64,000 nt of DNA from Enterococcus quebecensis. GTDB taxonomy: Bacteria > Bacillota > Bacilli > Lactobacillales > Enterococcaceae. The stretch spans positions 91,183-155,182 of the forward strand of contig NZ_MIKB01000017.1 in NCBI RefSeq assembly GCF_001730365.1, in the 5' to 3' direction. Position numbers and translations under genes: made by a program. Under the pieces are notes generated by a model. The model saw nothing but the letters and a program-made list of their open reading frames with translations. It searched no databases and was not told the origin of the DNA. This document shows, piece by piece, positions 47,038 through 57,421 of the stretch (positions are counted from its first letter, which is position 1; the number at the start of each line of letters is the position of its first letter).

Positions 47038-47058
47038 GAAAACTCGCTTCTTTTTTTT
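47026..47058 (+). terminator. Terminator overlapping the antiporter stop codon
   Basis: GAAGCTGAGT (47026-47035) and ACTCGCTTC (47042-47050) followed by eight T. The left arm lies inside the last codons of the gene. Confidence 0.85.
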
Positions 47059-47102
47059 ACTTTTTTTTGATACAATAAGCAGGATGAAAAGGGCGTGAGC
47101 AT

Positions 47103-48989
47103 ATGAAAGAATTAAAAGTGAGTGAGTTAACTAAAACATATGGAGAGAAAACGTTATTTGACCATATCTCTTTCCATATCCATGATAAAGACCGAATTGG
47201 ATTGATAGGAACAAATGGAACAGGAAAAACTAGCTTATTGAATATTCTTGCTGGTAAAGACAGTGGTGACGGTGACATTCATGCGATCCAGCAGCCAAAT
47301 GATTACCAAATAGGCTATCTATCGCAAGATCAAGAGTTTGATCCTGAATTAACAGTTGTGGAGGCAGTATTCCAAGGTGATACGCCGATTATTCAAGCTG
47401 TGAAAAATTATGAACTAGCTTTACTAGCGCTGACTGAGGATGGACTTAGTGAATCGGCTCAAAAAAAATACGCTCAAGCAGAGGAACGAATGAATAAAGA
47501 AGATGCTTGGACTGCTGATACGGATGCTAAAATCATTTTACAAAAGTTAGGTATTGAAACCTTGCATAAAAAAATTGGTGAATTATCTGGTGGGCAAAAA
47601 AAACGCGTCAGTCTAGCACAAGTACTAATTGAATCTCCTGATTTATTACTGTTGGATGAACCAACGAACCATTTAGATTATGAGGCAATCAATTGGTTAG
47701 AAAGTTATTTAAACGGATATCGTGGAGCAATTTTGATGGTTACCCATGATCGCTATTTTTTAGATCGTGTGGCAAATCGGATTTTTGAACTATCTTTTGG
47801 TAAACTATATGAGTACAAAGGTAATTATGAAGCATATATCCTAGCAAAATCAGAACGTGAACGTGTAGAACTTGAGCAAGAAGACAAAAGAAAACAATTA
47901 TATAAACAAGAATTGGAATGGATGCGTGCTGGTGTACAGGCAAGAGGAACAAAACAGCAAGCAAGGCAAGACCGTTTCCATGATCTTAAAGAAAACCTTC
48001 ATCAAGTGAACCAAAAAAATCAATTAGAGATAGATATAGCGACCCAAAGACTAGGTAAAAAAGTATTAGAAATTAAGAATGGAAGCTATAGTATTGAACA
48101 TAAAACCATTCTAAAAGATTTTGATATTCTGATTCAAGCAAAGGATCGGATAGGAATTACTGGTAAAAATGGTGCAGGAAAATCTACACTGTTGAATATA
48201 TTGGCTGGGCGTTTGACATTGGATAGTGGTGTCTATTCAATTGGAGAAACGGTTCGTTTAGCTTATTATACGCAACAAAACGAAGCGATGGATCCAAGCC
48301 AGCGAATGATTTCTTATTTGCAAGAGGCTGCTGAACAAGTGCAACGAACAGATGGTACCAGTATAAGTGTTGCTGAATTGCTGGAACAATTTCTTTTCCC
48401 TCGTTTTATGCATGGGACAATCATTGGCAAACTTTCTGGTGGCGAGAAACGTCGACTCTATTTGTTAAAACTATTGATCAGTCAACCAAATGTGTTATTA
48501 TTGGATGAACCTACAAATGACCTAGATATAGACACCTTAACGATTTTAGAAGATTATATCCAATCATTTAAAGGAGCAGTGATTGCTGTTTCTCATGATC
48601 GATACTTTCTTGATAAGACCATGGACAAACTACTCGTTTTTCAAGGCGATAGTCAAATCACAACTTATTTTGGTTCAATGAGTGAGTATTTGTTAATCAA
48701 CAAAGAGAAAACAAAGAAAACTGTAAAAGTAGAAGACAAGCCGATCCAATCAGTTGAGAAAAAAGAAAAAACGAAATTGACGTACATGGAACAAAAAGAA
48801 TGGACAACCATTGAGGCAGATATTGGTAAGCTAGAAGAACGAGAAGCGAAACTTACTGAAGAAATGAATCACCAAGGTGACGATTTTACTAAGTTACAAC
48901 AACTTCAAACTGAGTTATCAGCTGTTGAACAAGAATTAGAAGAAAAAATGGAACGTTGGGAATATTTGAGTGAATTTGCAGAAAATTAG
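47103..48989 (+). CDS. ABC-F family ATPase (YfmR/Uup-like)
   Basis: A 628-residue soluble protein with two ABC domains. Walker A motifs are GTNGTGKTSL and GKNGAGKSTL; signatures are LSGGQKKRVSLAQVL and LSGGEKRRLYLLKLL; both are followed by LLLDEPTN. The inter-domain linker (about 230-300, KQLYKQELEWMRAGVQARGTKQQARQ) and a C-terminal coiled coil (about 560-628) are as in Uup/YfmR. There are no membrane segments. ABC-F proteins act on the ribosome; YfmR relieves stalls in Bacillus. It shows no feature pointing to antibiotic resistance. Confidence 0.9.
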   Translation: MKELKVSELTKTYGEKTLFDHISFHIHDKDRIGLIGTNGTGKTSLLNILAGKDSGDGDIHAIQQPNDYQIGYLSQDQEFDPELTVVEAVFQGDTPIIQAVKNYELALLALTEDGLSESAQKKYAQAEERMNKEDAWTADTDAKIILQKLGIETLHKKIGELSGGQKKRVSLAQVLIESPDLLLLDEPTNHLDYEAINWLESYLNGYRGAILMVTHDRYFLDRVANRIFELSFGKLYEYKGNYEAYILAKSERERVELEQEDKRKQLYKQELEWMRAGVQARGTKQQARQDRFHDLKENLHQVNQKNQLEIDIATQRLGKKVLEIKNGSYSIEHKTILKDFDILIQAKDRIGITGKNGAGKSTLLNILAGRLTLDSGVYSIGETVRLAYYTQQNEAMDPSQRMISYLQEAAEQVQRTDGTSISVAELLEQFLFPRFMHGTIIGKLSGGEKRRLYLLKLLISQPNVLLLDEPTNDLDIDTLTILEDYIQSFKGAVIAVSHDRYFLDKTMDKLLVFQGDSQITTYFGSMSEYLLINKEKTKKTVKVEDKPIQSVEKKEKTKLTYMEQKEWTTIEADIGKLEEREAKLTEEMNHQGDDFTKLQQLQTELSAVEQELEEKMERWEYLSEFAEN

Positions 48990-49001
48990 GAGGCAGTATC
49001 T

Positions 49002-49949
49002 ATGGAAGAAACATACTTAGCATTAGGCCGCAAAATTTTAGAGGAAGGTCACTTAAAAGAAGATCGCACTGGGACAGGAACACGCAGTATTTTTGGTCAT
49101 CAAATGCGTTTTGATCTCTCTGAAGGGTTTCCACTTCTAACAACGAAACGGGTACCATTTGGTTTAATTAAAAGTGAGCTCTTATGGTTTTTAAAAGGAG
49201 ATACCAATATTCGTTATTTATTACAACACAACAACCATATTTGGGATGAATGGGCTTTTGAACGCTATATAAAAAGTTCAGATTACCATGGTCCAGATAT
49301 GACAGATTTTGGTCGTCGAGTGTTGATAGATGAAGTGTTTAAAGACAGTTACGAAAAAGAACACAAAGAATTTTGTGATAGGATTTTGACCGATGAAGTT
49401 TTTGCTGCTAAGTATGGTGAGTTAGGCAACATTTATGGTGCACAGTGGCGCCATTGGGAAACAAAAGATGGTGAGTTTATTGACCAATTAAAAAATGTTA
49501 TTAATATGATAAAAGAAACGCCCGATTCACGTCGCTTGATTGTTTCTGCTTGGAATCCTGAAGATGTTCCTTCCATGGCGTTACCGCCATGTCATACCAT
49601 GTTTCAGTTTTACGTAAATGATGGTAAATTAAGTTGTCAGTTGTATCAACGCAGTGGGGATGTTTTTCTTGGTGTGCCATTTAATATCGCTAGTTATGCC
49701 TTGTTGACGCATTTAATTGCACATGAAACTGGATTAGAAGTGGGAGATTTTGTTCATACGATAGGAGACGCTCATTTATACACCAATCATATTGATCAAA
49801 TGAGTGAACAACTCTCTAGGGATGTTCGATCATTTCCTACTTTAAAATTGAATCAAGAAAAGCAATCTGTTTTTGATTTCGATATGGAAGATATTGTTAT
49901 TGAAGGATATGACCCACATCCAGCAATTAAGGCGCCAATCGCCGTATAA
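49002..49949 (+). CDS. thyA: Thymidylate synthase
   Basis: At 315 residues this is the longer Lactobacillales type, with an insertion of about 50 residues (90-140) compared with E. coli. It has the folate/dUMP motifs [25 protein letters not shown], the catalytic cysteine in [12 protein letters not shown] and [21 protein letters not shown]. It makes dTMP from dUMP, leaving dihydrofolate for folA directly downstream. Confidence 0.97.
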   Translation: MEETYLALGRKILEEGHLKEDRTGTGTRSIFGHQMRFDLSEGFPLLTTKRVPFGLIKSELLWFLKGDTNIRYLLQHNNHIWDEWAFERYIKSSDYHGPDMTDFGRRVLIDEVFKDSYEKEHKEFCDRILTDEVFAAKYGELGNIYGAQWRHWETKDGEFIDQLKNVINMIKETPDSRRLIVSAWNPEDVPSMALPPCHTMFQFYVNDGKLSCQLYQRSGDVFLGVPFNIASYALLTHLIAHETGLEVGDFVHTIGDAHLYTNHIDQMSEQLSRDVRSFPTLKLNQEKQSVFDFDMEDIVIEGYDPHPAIKAPIAV

Positions 49950-49969
49950 CTTGAAAGGAGTGCTTCCTG

Positions 49970-50479
49970 ATGTTAGCAGCCATATGGGCACAAGATGAGC
50001 AAGGGACAATCGGTAAAAAAAATCGGTTACCTTGGCATTTGCCAAATGATTTAAAATTTTTTAAGCAAATGACCGAAGACAATACAATCGTTATGGGAAG
50101 AAAGACTTTTGAAGGGATGGGAAGTCGTCCATTGCCAAATCGTCAAACAATCGTGATGACGAGAGATAAAGACTATCAGGCACAAGGAGTCATTGTGTTT
50201 CATACAATAGAAGAAGTACTTGATTATGCAAAAACGTTCACGGGCATTACATTTATTGCTGGTGGTTCAGCAATTTATGAGGATTTTTTACCTCATTGTG
50301 ACGTGTTGTACCGGACTCTTATCCATCATACCTTCGAAGGAGATGCAAAATTCCCTATTGTTTCCTGGGATGATTGGACATTGATTAATTTAAGTGAAGG
50401 TGAGCAAGATGAAGAAAATCATTATGCTTATCAATTTGAAACATATCAACGAAAAGTTTCATCTGAACAAATAAACTGA
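49970..50479 (+). CDS. folA: Dihydrofolate reductase
   Basis: A 169-residue protein starting MLAAIWAQDEQGTIGKKNRLPWHLPNDLKFFK, with TIVMGRKTFEGMG and FIAGGSAIYEDFL. It regenerates tetrahydrofolate with NADPH, closing the thyA cycle. Chromosomal thyA-folA pairing, 20 nt apart, is typical; this is the trimethoprim target, not an acquired resistant form as far as context shows. Confidence 0.96.
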   Translation: MLAAIWAQDEQGTIGKKNRLPWHLPNDLKFFKQMTEDNTIVMGRKTFEGMGSRPLPNRQTIVMTRDKDYQAQGVIVFHTIEEVLDYAKTFTGITFIAGGSAIYEDFLPHCDVLYRTLIHHTFEGDAKFPIVSWDDWTLINLSEGEQDEENHYAYQFETYQRKVSSEQIN

Positions 50480-50504
50480 TAGAACGTTTGAATAAAGTAA
50501 TGGA

Positions 50505-50552
50505 AAAACATAAAAAACATACTATTAAGGTAGTATGTTTTTTATGTTTTAA
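50505..50552. terminator. Bidirectional terminator between folA and lexA
   Basis: AAAACATAAAAAACATACTA and TAGTATGTTTTTTATGTTTT form a perfect 20-bp stem; the lexA stop codon lies at its edge. Confidence 0.9.
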
Positions 50553-51166
50553 ATATGATTGCGATATAATCCAACAACTTTACCTAAGATACTCACATTA
50601 TTTAAAATAATAGGCTCTAAAGCATCATTTTCTGGTTGTAAACGAACATGATCTGTTTCCTTGAAGAATCGTTTACATGTAGCTTCGTCTTCATCAGTCA
50701 TTGCGATAACGATATCTCCGTTAGACGCATCACTTTGCTTGCGAACAATAACTTGATCACCATCTAGTATTCCAGCATTAATCATACTTTCGCCCCGAAT
50801 TGTTAACATAAACAAAGCATTTTCTTCTGATTTTAAATCAGGAGGAAGAGGGAAAAAGTCAGATGCTTCTTCGACAGCTAGTATAGGTTCTCCGGCTGTA
50901 ACGACTCCTAACATTGGAATAATCGACGGGCGAATACCGATTCTTTCTAAACCTTCTGTAGTTAGTTCAATGGCTCTTGGTTTTGTTGGGTCGCGTAAAA
51001 TCAGCCCTTTTTTCTCCAAGCGCGCTAAGTGTCCGTGAACCGTGGAGGTTGACGAAAGATCAACTGCTTTTCCGATTTCCCGAACGGTCGGGGGATAGCC
51101 CTTGAGTTCAACTTGTTCGTATATATATTTTAGTACTTCAATTTGCCTTGTGTCTGTACGTTTCAC
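50549..51166 (-). CDS. lexA: SOS repressor LexA
   Basis: The start is the second of two adjacent GTG codons (51166), giving 205 residues. With it the cleavage site is A91-G92 (GVVTAGEPI), the serine S127 (RGESMINAG) and the lysine K165 (EATCKRF), the same numbers I recall for B. subtilis LexA. The winged helix (1-65) binds SOS boxes and the C-terminal peptidase self-cleaves with RecA filament. A LexA box lies upstream at 51226. Confidence 0.96.
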   Translation of the reverse strand: MKRTDTRQIEVLKYIYEQVELKGYPPTVREIGKAVDLSSTSTVHGHLARLEKKGLILRDPTKPRAIELTTEGLERIGIRPSIIPMLGVVTAGEPILAVEEASDFFPLPPDLKSEENALFMLTIRGESMINAGILDGDQVIVRKQSDASNGDIVIAMTDEDEATCKRFFKETDHVRLQPENDALEPIILNNVSILGKVVGLYRNHI

Positions 51167-51225
51167 CACAACCCGCACCTTCTTTCGATTTATATTTTCA
51201 GTGTACCATAGTTTTACGAAGGAAT

Positions 51226-51239
51226 CAAACAAGCGTTCG
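51226..51239 (-). promoter_or_regulatory. LexA (SOS) box upstream of lexA
   Basis: On the minus strand this reads CGAACGCTTGTTTG, matching the Gram-positive box CGAAC-N4-GTTYG. It lies 60 nt upstream of the lexA start, so lexA is probably autoregulated. Confidence 0.85.
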
Positions 51240-51547
51240 TGTTTTTTTGAAAAATTAAAGCTAAACTTTTTATTGAAGTTACTGAAAAAAATGATTACCT
51301 AAGAATAAAAAGTTATTTTCCTGTTTTATCAAGAATATGGTTGTGTTTTCGAAGCTCATCTTATAAGATAGACATGGAAAGTAAACATGTTTTGTTATAC
51401 GAATGTTTTGACTAATATCTTATTACATTTTTGGGGAATTTCGTAAAAAATCGAAACATGAATAAGATAAAAATATCTTCTTCGTTATTTTTATTTCCCA
51501 ATGAAGGTTGGACAAGTTCAGCTTTTTAAATTTTAAGGAGGATAAAC
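51240..51547. other. lexA to DUF896 intergenic region
   Basis: About 300 AT-rich nt. In Bacillus this place holds yneA and yneB; no ORF resembling either is seen. I find no second full LexA box; CGAATGTTTTG at about 51400 is a partial one only. Confidence 0.5.
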
Positions 51548-51790
51548 ATGCTATCAAAAGAAAAAATGAACCGAATAAATGAACTTGCTAAAAAAGCAAA
51601 AGAAACTGAACTAAATGAAAACGAAAAACATGAACAAAAAATACTGAGACAAGAGTACTTAGCTGCTTTTCGCGGCGGAATGCGTCACCATATTGAAGGA
51701 ATGAAAGTTGTTGATCCAAACGGAAATGACGTCACACCTGAAAAGTTAAAAGAAATTCAAAAGGCCAAAGGATTACACAATCGAGAATAA
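51548..51790 (+). CDS. DUF896 family protein (YnzC-like)
   Basis: ATG 51548 follows AAGGAGG. Eighty residues with the DUF896 pattern: KEKMNRINELAKKAKETELNENEKHEQKILRQEYLAAFRGGMRHHIEGMKVVDP. It is a small helical cytoplasmic protein of unknown function. In Bacillus ynzC is the last gene of the SOS-induced yneA operon beside lexA, and tkt follows, as here. Confidence 0.92.
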   Translation: MLSKEKMNRINELAKKAKETELNENEKHEQKILRQEYLAAFRGGMRHHIEGMKVVDPNGNDVTPEKLKEIQKAKGLHNRE

Positions 51791-51888
51791 TTTTAGTTTA
51801 TTTTACTAAAAGTAATTGCTTTCATAAACAAAATACGATAAAATATAACTAATAAAGGTAAAAAAAACCTAAATAGGAGATGATTTTT

Positions 51889-53883
51889 TTGTTCGACAAC
51901 ACTGATCAGTTAGGCGTCAATACGATTCGTACACTAAGTATCGAAGCAGTACAAAAAGCAAATTCAGGCCATCCTGGACTACCAATGGGTGCTGCACCTA
52001 TGGCTTATGCACTTTGGACAAAACATTTAAAAGTAAATCCTAAAACATCAAGAAAATGGGCTGACAGAGATCGCTTTGTTCTTTCTGCAGGTCATGGATC
52101 AGCAATGCTCTATAGTTTGCTTCACTTAGCAGGCTACAACGTTACGATAGATGATCTTAAAAGTTTCCGCCAATGGGATAGTAAAACACCTGGGCATCCT
52201 GAAGTCCATTTTACTGATGGTGTGGAAGCGACAACTGGTCCACTAGGTCAAGGAATTGCGATGGCAGTTGGTATGGCGATGGCTGAAGCTCACACTGCAG
52301 CAGTGTATAATCGTGATAGCTTCCCTGTAATTGATCACTATACGTATGCATTGTGCGGTGATGGTGACTTGATGGAAGGTGTTTCTCAAGAAGCAAGTTC
52401 AATGGCAGGTCACATGAAATTAGGCAAATTGATCGTGTTATATGATTCAAATGATATCTCTTTGGATGGGCCAACATCAAAAGCGTTCACTGAAAATGTT
52501 GGTGACCGTTACGAAGCTTATGGTTGGCAACATATTTTAGTTAAGGATGGGAATGATTTAGAAGCTATTTCTAATGCAATCGAAGCAGCAAAGGCTGAAT
52601 CTGACAAACCAACTTTAATTGAAGTTAAAACTGTGATTGGCTATGGAGCTCCAAAAGAAGGTACTTCTTCTGTTCATGGTGCACCAATTGGCGCTGAAGG
52701 AATTGCTGCTGCTAAAGCTGTTTATGGTTGGGAATATCCTGATTTTACAGTTCCTAACGAAGTAGCTGCCCGTTTTAAAGAAGCGGTGGTTGAAAAAGGT
52801 GGGAAAGCAGAAGATAACTGGAATAATATGTTCAAGAATTATGAAAAAGAACATCCAGAACTAGCTAAACAGTTCCAGCAAGCTTTTGCAGATCAACTTC
52901 CTGAAAATTGGGACAAAGACTTACCAACATATGAAGTAGGATCAAGCGCAGCAAGCCGTGTAACTAGCAAAGAAACAATCCAAGCAATTTCAAAAACTGT
53001 ACCTAGTTTCTGGGGTGGTTCTGCTGATTTATCTGCATCAAATAATACGATGGTGGCAGCTGAAAAAGATTTTGAACCTGGACAATATGAAGGTCGTAAT
53101 ATTTGGTTTGGTGTTCGTGAATTTGCGATGGCAGCGGCAATGAATGGTATTCAATTACATGGTGGAAGCAGAGTTTATGGCGGAACATTCTTTGTGTTTA
53201 CGGATTACTTACGTCCAGCACTCCGTTTAGCTGCTATTCAAAATACACCTGTAACTTATGTGTTAACGCATGATTCTGTAGCAGTTGGAGAAGACGGTCC
53301 GACCCATGAACCTGTTGAACAATTAGCAAGCATTCGCTGTATGCCTGGTGTGCAAGTTTTACGCCCTGCTGATGGTAACGAGACAGTTGCTGCTTGGAAA
53401 CTTGCAATGACTACAAAAGATGCACCAACTGTTTTGGTATTGAGTCGTCAAAATTTACCAGTTATCGAAGGGACAAAAGAAAAAGCTTCTGAGTTTGTTC
53501 AAAAAGGTGCATATGTGATTTCTCCACAAAAAGGTGCTAAACCTGAAGGAATCTTGATTGCAACTGGATCTGAAGTGAATTTAGCAATAGAAGCTCAAAA
53601 AGCACTGGCAGAACAAGGTAAGGATGTTTCTGTTGTTTCGATGCCAAGTTTTGATTTGTTTGAAAAACAAACAGAGGAATATAAAGAGTCTGTTTTACCT
53701 AAAAATATAACAAAACGGGTAGCGATCGAAGCTGCTTCACCATTTGGTTGGGAACGTTATGTAGGTACAGCAGGTACGACTGTGACAATCAATCATTTTG
53801 GTGCGTCAGCTCCAGGAGATTTAGTATTGAGAGAATTTGGTTTCACTACTGAAAATGTTGTAGCAAAATATAATAACTTATAA
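51889..53883 (+). CDS. tkt: Transketolase
   Basis: TTG 51889 lies 9 nt after AGGAG (51875-51879); ATG 51880 overlaps that site. The 664-residue protein has the thiamine diphosphate domain ([30 protein letters not shown]...[11 protein letters not shown]), the Pyr domain ([56 protein letters not shown]) and the C-terminal domain. It moves two-carbon units in the pentose phosphate pathway and supplies erythrose-4-phosphate for aroF. Confidence 0.97.
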   Translation: MFDNTDQLGVNTIRTLSIEAVQKANSGHPGLPMGAAPMAYALWTKHLKVNPKTSRKWADRDRFVLSAGHGSAMLYSLLHLAGYNVTIDDLKSFRQWDSKTPGHPEVHFTDGVEATTGPLGQGIAMAVGMAMAEAHTAAVYNRDSFPVIDHYTYALCGDGDLMEGVSQEASSMAGHMKLGKLIVLYDSNDISLDGPTSKAFTENVGDRYEAYGWQHILVKDGNDLEAISNAIEAAKAESDKPTLIEVKTVIGYGAPKEGTSSVHGAPIGAEGIAAAKAVYGWEYPDFTVPNEVAARFKEAVVEKGGKAEDNWNNMFKNYEKEHPELAKQFQQAFADQLPENWDKDLPTYEVGSSAASRVTSKETIQAISKTVPSFWGGSADLSASNNTMVAAEKDFEPGQYEGRNIWFGVREFAMAAAMNGIQLHGGSRVYGGTFFVFTDYLRPALRLAAIQNTPVTYVLTHDSVAVGEDGPTHEPVEQLASIRCMPGVQVLRPADGNETVAAWKLAMTTKDAPTVLVLSRQNLPVIEGTKEKASEFVQKGAYVISPQKGAKPEGILIATGSEVNLAIEAQKALAEQGKDVSVVSMPSFDLFEKQTEEYKESVLPKNITKRVAIEAASPFGWERYVGTAGTTVTINHFGASAPGDLVLREFGFTTENVVAKYNNL

Positions 53884-53890
53884 GCAATCT

Positions 53891-53923
53891 AAAAAGGATG
53901 GGGAAGCTCCCATCCTTTTTTTT
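53891..53923 (+). terminator. tkt terminator
   Basis: AAAAAGGATGGG and CCCATCCTTTTT flank a short loop; T-run follows. Confidence 0.92.
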
Positions 53924-54212
53924 GTAATATTTAAGTAATGAAAATGAAACAAAAAACAAATAAAAGAAATGTTTTTTCGGTAAATTAATTTTTTTTAATA
54001 AAATGGGTATTAAAGGGTTTCTATTCATAAAAATATACGAATTATCTACACCGTGTAATAATAACGGAACAAAAATTTGTTTTTTAATAAAACAAAAATT
54101 TCAAATAAGTTACATATCCTTTAAAAATTCAAGAATCGGGAGTAAATAATTGTTTATAAAAAGATACCCGAGTAGAATATGAGTATGATGTTCTATCAAG
54201 GAGGACAAAGGA
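53924..54212 (+). promoter_or_regulatory. AT-rich upstream region and promoter of the GH73 gene
   Basis: About 290 nt without an ORF. A promoter is visible near the end: TTGTTT (54150-54155), 17-nt spacer, TAGAAT (54173-54178). An AACAAAAATTT element is repeated at about 54067 and 54092. Confidence 0.55.
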
Positions 54213-55067
54213 ATGGAAGAAAAAATAACAAGAAGCAGTAGGCATCAAAATAAAGTGCACACTATCAGTAGTAAAAAGATCGCAGCGGCACTAGGGACTT
54301 CATTGGTTTTTCTTCCTGTTGCAAGTAATTTACTACCTGTAGGTGTACAGGCAACAGAAATTGATCAGCAAGGAGCATCTTCTCCGCAAGCATTTATTGA
54401 TTCGATTGGTTATTCTGCTGCTTCGGTTGCGAGTGCTAATGATTTATATGCATCTGTAATGATTGCTCAAGCACTGTTAGAAAGCAGCTATGGTACGTCT
54501 GGGTTGGCTGCAGCGCCCAATTATAATTTATTTGGTGTGAAAGGTAGTTATGGTGGTCAAACAGTTTATATGCCTACTTCAGAATATTTAAATGGAGAAT
54601 GGGTTACCATGAACGAACCTTTTAGAAGTTATCCTTCATACGCAGACTCATTTCAAGATCACGCTAATGTTATTAGAACAACCCTAGCTTCTAATGGAAA
54701 CTATCATTATTCAGGTGTGTGGAAAAGCAATACATCAAATTATACAGATGCTACAGCAGCTTTGGCAGGACGTTATGCAACAGATCCAGATTATGCGAGC
54801 AAGCTAAACTGGCTAATTGCAACGTATAATTTAACTGATTATGACTGGGGAGCAAATACAAACGGAAATACAACATTTGACATAACAGCACTTGGACAAA
54901 GTGGAGGCAGCTCGGTAGAAACAACTGCGAACACGTATACAGTTGTTTCAGGTGATACGCTTTGGGCTATAGCTGAAAAAAGTGGTCTTTCAGTTGACCA
55001 GCTTATGTCTCTTAATGGGTTAACTGCTGAATTAATTACAGTAGGACAAGTACTGAAAATTGCATAA
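54213..55067 (+). CDS. Secreted N-acetylglucosaminidase (GH73) with LysM
   Basis: A 284-residue exported cell wall hydrolase. A long signal peptide ends near residue 47 (GVQA-TE). A GH73-type domain (about 55-205) carries the likely catalytic E90 in MIAQALLESSYGTSGLA, with NLFGVKG and SYADSFQDHANVI. One LysM (about 240-284: YTVVSGDTLWAIAEKSGLSVDQLMSLNG) binds the wall. It cuts the glycan strand during growth or separation. It is much smaller than AtlA and has a single LysM, closer to the AtlB/AtlC layout. Confidence 0.9.
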   Translation: MEEKITRSSRHQNKVHTISSKKIAAALGTSLVFLPVASNLLPVGVQATEIDQQGASSPQAFIDSIGYSAASVASANDLYASVMIAQALLESSYGTSGLAAAPNYNLFGVKGSYGGQTVYMPTSEYLNGEWVTMNEPFRSYPSYADSFQDHANVIRTTLASNGNYHYSGVWKSNTSNYTDATAALAGRYATDPDYASKLNWLIATYNLTDYDWGANTNGNTTFDITALGQSGGSSVETTANTYTVVSGDTLWAIAEKSGLSVDQLMSLNGLTAELITVGQVLKIA

Positions 55068-55068
55068 A

Positions 55069-55120
55069 AAAACTCTCAAAAGACTGTCGTTTTTCATGGC
55101 AATCTTTGAGAGTTTTCTTT
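55069..55120. terminator. Bidirectional terminator between GH73 gene and ispH
   Basis: AAAACTCTCAAAAGA and TCTTTGAGAGTTTT form the stem, with T-runs on both sides. Confidence 0.88.
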
Positions 55121-55121
55121 T

Positions 55122-56117
55122 TTATCTTTTTCCAGAACGTAGTTCGTCTAGTCGGCGTTGACGATTTTTTGTTAGATCCTTAATTCTTGGTCTAGGTAAA
55201 ATCGCTTCTGGTGTTGTTTTTGAATGTTGCTTATGAGTTGAAGAATCGTTTGCATCAAAATTCTTTAAATATTCAATAACCTCACGAACAATTTGTGTAG
55301 GAGTAGAAGCGCCTGCTGTAACTGCAATTTGTTCGACATTAACCAACCACTGGGGATCAATTTGTGAAACATCAGAGATTCGATAAGCATGAACCCCAGC
55401 TTGTTCAATTGAAACTTGAGCTAAGCGATTGCTATTATTACTTTTAGGATCACCTACAACAATGGTTAAATCACATCCTCGGGCTTGTTCCACAACGGCT
55501 TCTTGACGAACTTGGGTAGCTTTGCAAATATCTTTATGAATCACTACATGAGGATACTTTTCTTGTATTTCATCCATTAAGTCACTTACATCCCATTGGC
55601 TCATTGTTGTTTGATTGGTAACAAAAATTTTATCAGCTGTTAATGTTAAGGCAGAGATATCGTCTGAATTAGAGACTAAGTGAACGTGTTCAGGAGACAC
55701 ACCTAGTGCACCTTCGGGTTCAGGGTGATTTTTCTTTCCGATATAGATGATTTCATAGCCTTCAGCTGTTTTCTCGGCAATCAATTCATGCGTAATTATT
55801 ACGTCTGGGCAAGTCGCATCAATCACAGTTAAGCCTTTTTCGATGGCCAGTTCTTTTACCCTAGGGGATGTGCCATGAGCAGTGAAGATAACTGTTCCAT
55901 GATCGACTTTAGCTAAGATCTCTTCGCGATTTTCTCCTTCTAACGTGCGGATGCCAACACTTTCAAAAGCATCGGTTACATGTTGATTATGAACGATCAT
56001 TCCTAAAATATAGATCGGGCGAGGCAATGTTTCGTCTAGAGAAGCATTTCTAGCTATAACCATTGCATCTACTACCCCATAACAATAGCCACGTGGGCTA
56101 ATATTTATAATTTTCAT
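55122..56117 (-). CDS. ispH: 4-hydroxy-3-methylbut-2-enyl diphosphate reductase IspH
   Basis: A 331-residue protein that keeps the iron-sulfur cysteines C12 (RGYCYG), C103 (DATCPDV) and C198 ([13 protein letters not shown]), histidines H43, H81 and H131, and the HPEPEG and [13 protein letters not shown] motifs. It resembles Bacillus IspH closely. The enzyme performs the last step of the MEP isoprenoid pathway. Enterococci are known for the mevalonate route, so an isolated ispH is notable; no other MEP gene is in the window. Confidence 0.93.
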   Translation of the reverse strand: MKIINISPRGYCYGVVDAMVIARNASLDETLPRPIYILGMIVHNQHVTDAFESVGIRTLEGENREEILAKVDHGTVIFTAHGTSPRVKELAIEKGLTVIDATCPDVIITHELIAEKTAEGYEIIYIGKKNHPEPEGALGVSPEHVHLVSNSDDISALTLTADKIFVTNQTTMSQWDVSDLMDEIQEKYPHVVIHKDICKATQVRQEAVVEQARGCDLTIVVGDPKSNNSNRLAQVSIEQAGVHAYRISDVSQIDPQWLVNVEQIAVTAGASTPTQIVREVIEYLKNFDANDSSTHKQHSKTTPEAILPRPRIKDLTKNRQRRLDELRSGKR

Positions 56118-56220
56118 TTATAGATACCCCTATTTACTTTTTTTAGTCTTCTATAATATACACCATTTTTGTTAAATTTGTTTAAAGACTAGCTATCAAT
56201 TAGCTTACACTAACAAATTA

Positions 56221-56247
56221 ATAGCCATATAGCGCTATATAAGCTAT
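56221..56247. promoter_or_regulatory. Nested palindrome between ispH and cysK
   Basis: ATATAGCGCTATAT (56227-56240) is a perfect 14-bp palindrome inside a wider imperfect inverted repeat ATAGC...GCTAT (56221-56247). It lies about 45 nt before the cysK ribosome site and is a candidate operator for cysK. Confidence 0.5.
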
Positions 56248-56299
56248 TATAAAACAAGAGAAGTTTTATCTGTAAAATAGAAAAATGGAGGAATATAAT

Positions 56300-57229
56300 A
56301 TGACTCAAATTTTTAATTCAGTTACAGAGTTAATTGGGAAAACACCGATTGTAAAGTTAAATCATATGGTTCCAGAAGATGCAGCGGATGTTTATGTGAA
56401 ACTGGAATTTTTTAATCCAGGCGGAAGTGTAAAAGATCGAATCGCATTAAATATGATCAATCAAGCTGAAAAGAGCGGCAAACTTAAAACTGGAGATACG
56501 ATTATTGAACCAACGAGTGGAAATACTGGGATTGGTTTAGCAATGGTAGGAGCGGCTAAAGGATATAAAGTTGTGATTGTTATGCCTGATACAATGAGTA
56601 TTGAACGCAGAAAATTGATGAAAGCGTATGGCGCTGAACTATTATTAACTCCAGGTTCCGAAGGAATGAAAGGAGCTATCGCCAAGGCGACTGAACTATC
56701 AAAAACAGATGGTTACTTTATGCCTATGCAATTTGAAAATCCAGCGAATGCAGAAACACATGAAAAGACAACTGGAAAAGAAATTCAAGATGCCTTTGGT
56801 CCTGCAGGTTTAGATGTCTTTGTTGCTGGTGTGGGTACAGGAGGAACAATAACAGGCGTTGGTAGAGAATTGAAACGTGTCTATCCTGGTATTTCAATTA
56901 TTGCAGTTGAACCAACAGAGTCACCTGTTTTAGAAGGTGGAACACCTGGACCGCATAAAATCCAGGGAATTGGTGCAGGTTTTGTTCCCAAAGTATTGGA
57001 TACAGAAATTTATGATAGAATTATAGCAGTCCCCAGTGACACTGCTATTGAAACCGCTAGACAATTGGCAATAAAAGAAGGACTGTTAGCAGGGATATCC
57101 GCAGGTGCCGCAGTTTATGCAGCTTTGGTTATTGCTAAGGAGTTGGGCGTAGGGAAAAAAGTTTTAACAGTAATACCAGATAACGGTGAGAGGTATCTTT
57201 CAACAGCTCTTTATGAGTTTTCTGAATAA
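56300..57229 (+). CDS. cysK: Cysteine synthase A (O-acetylserine sulfhydrylase)
   Basis: ATG 56300 follows GGAGGA. A 309-residue PLP enzyme with the lysine in [15 protein letters not shown], the [10 protein letters not shown] substrate loop, [11 protein letters not shown] phosphate loop and [11 protein letters not shown]. It makes cysteine from O-acetylserine and sulfide. No cysE is adjacent. Regulation may involve the palindrome upstream. Confidence 0.96.
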   Translation: MTQIFNSVTELIGKTPIVKLNHMVPEDAADVYVKLEFFNPGGSVKDRIALNMINQAEKSGKLKTGDTIIEPTSGNTGIGLAMVGAAKGYKVVIVMPDTMSIERRKLMKAYGAELLLTPGSEGMKGAIAKATELSKTDGYFMPMQFENPANAETHEKTTGKEIQDAFGPAGLDVFVAGVGTGGTITGVGRELKRVYPGISIIAVEPTESPVLEGGTPGPHKIQGIGAGFVPKVLDTEIYDRIIAVPSDTAIETARQLAIKEGLLAGISAGAAVYAALVIAKELGVGKKVLTVIPDNGERYLSTALYEFSE

Positions 57230-57242
57230 CTTTTAACTAAGA

Positions 57243-57268
57243 AAGGAAGCGGATGCCACAGCTTCCTT
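57243..57268 (+). terminator. Weak hairpin after cysK
   Basis: AAGGAAGC and GCTTCCTT flank a 10-nt loop; no T-run follows, so termination is uncertain. Confidence 0.45.
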
Positions 57269-57421
57269 GTACATAATTCAAACAAAAAGTATGTAATTGT
57301 TATATTAATTCAAATAATTAAAGAGATAGAACGGGTATTTCCTGTTTTATTCTTTAATAATTCTTGTAAAGATAGATTAGAAATAGTATTATTTAAGAAA
57401 GAAAGACTGGGAGGGAGACAA

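Noticed and set aside
47103..48989. ABC-F gene as an antibiotic resistance determinant
   Set aside because: It has the YfmR/Uup layout with C-terminal coiled coil in a core-genome setting, and nothing specific to resistance ABC-F proteins is seen.
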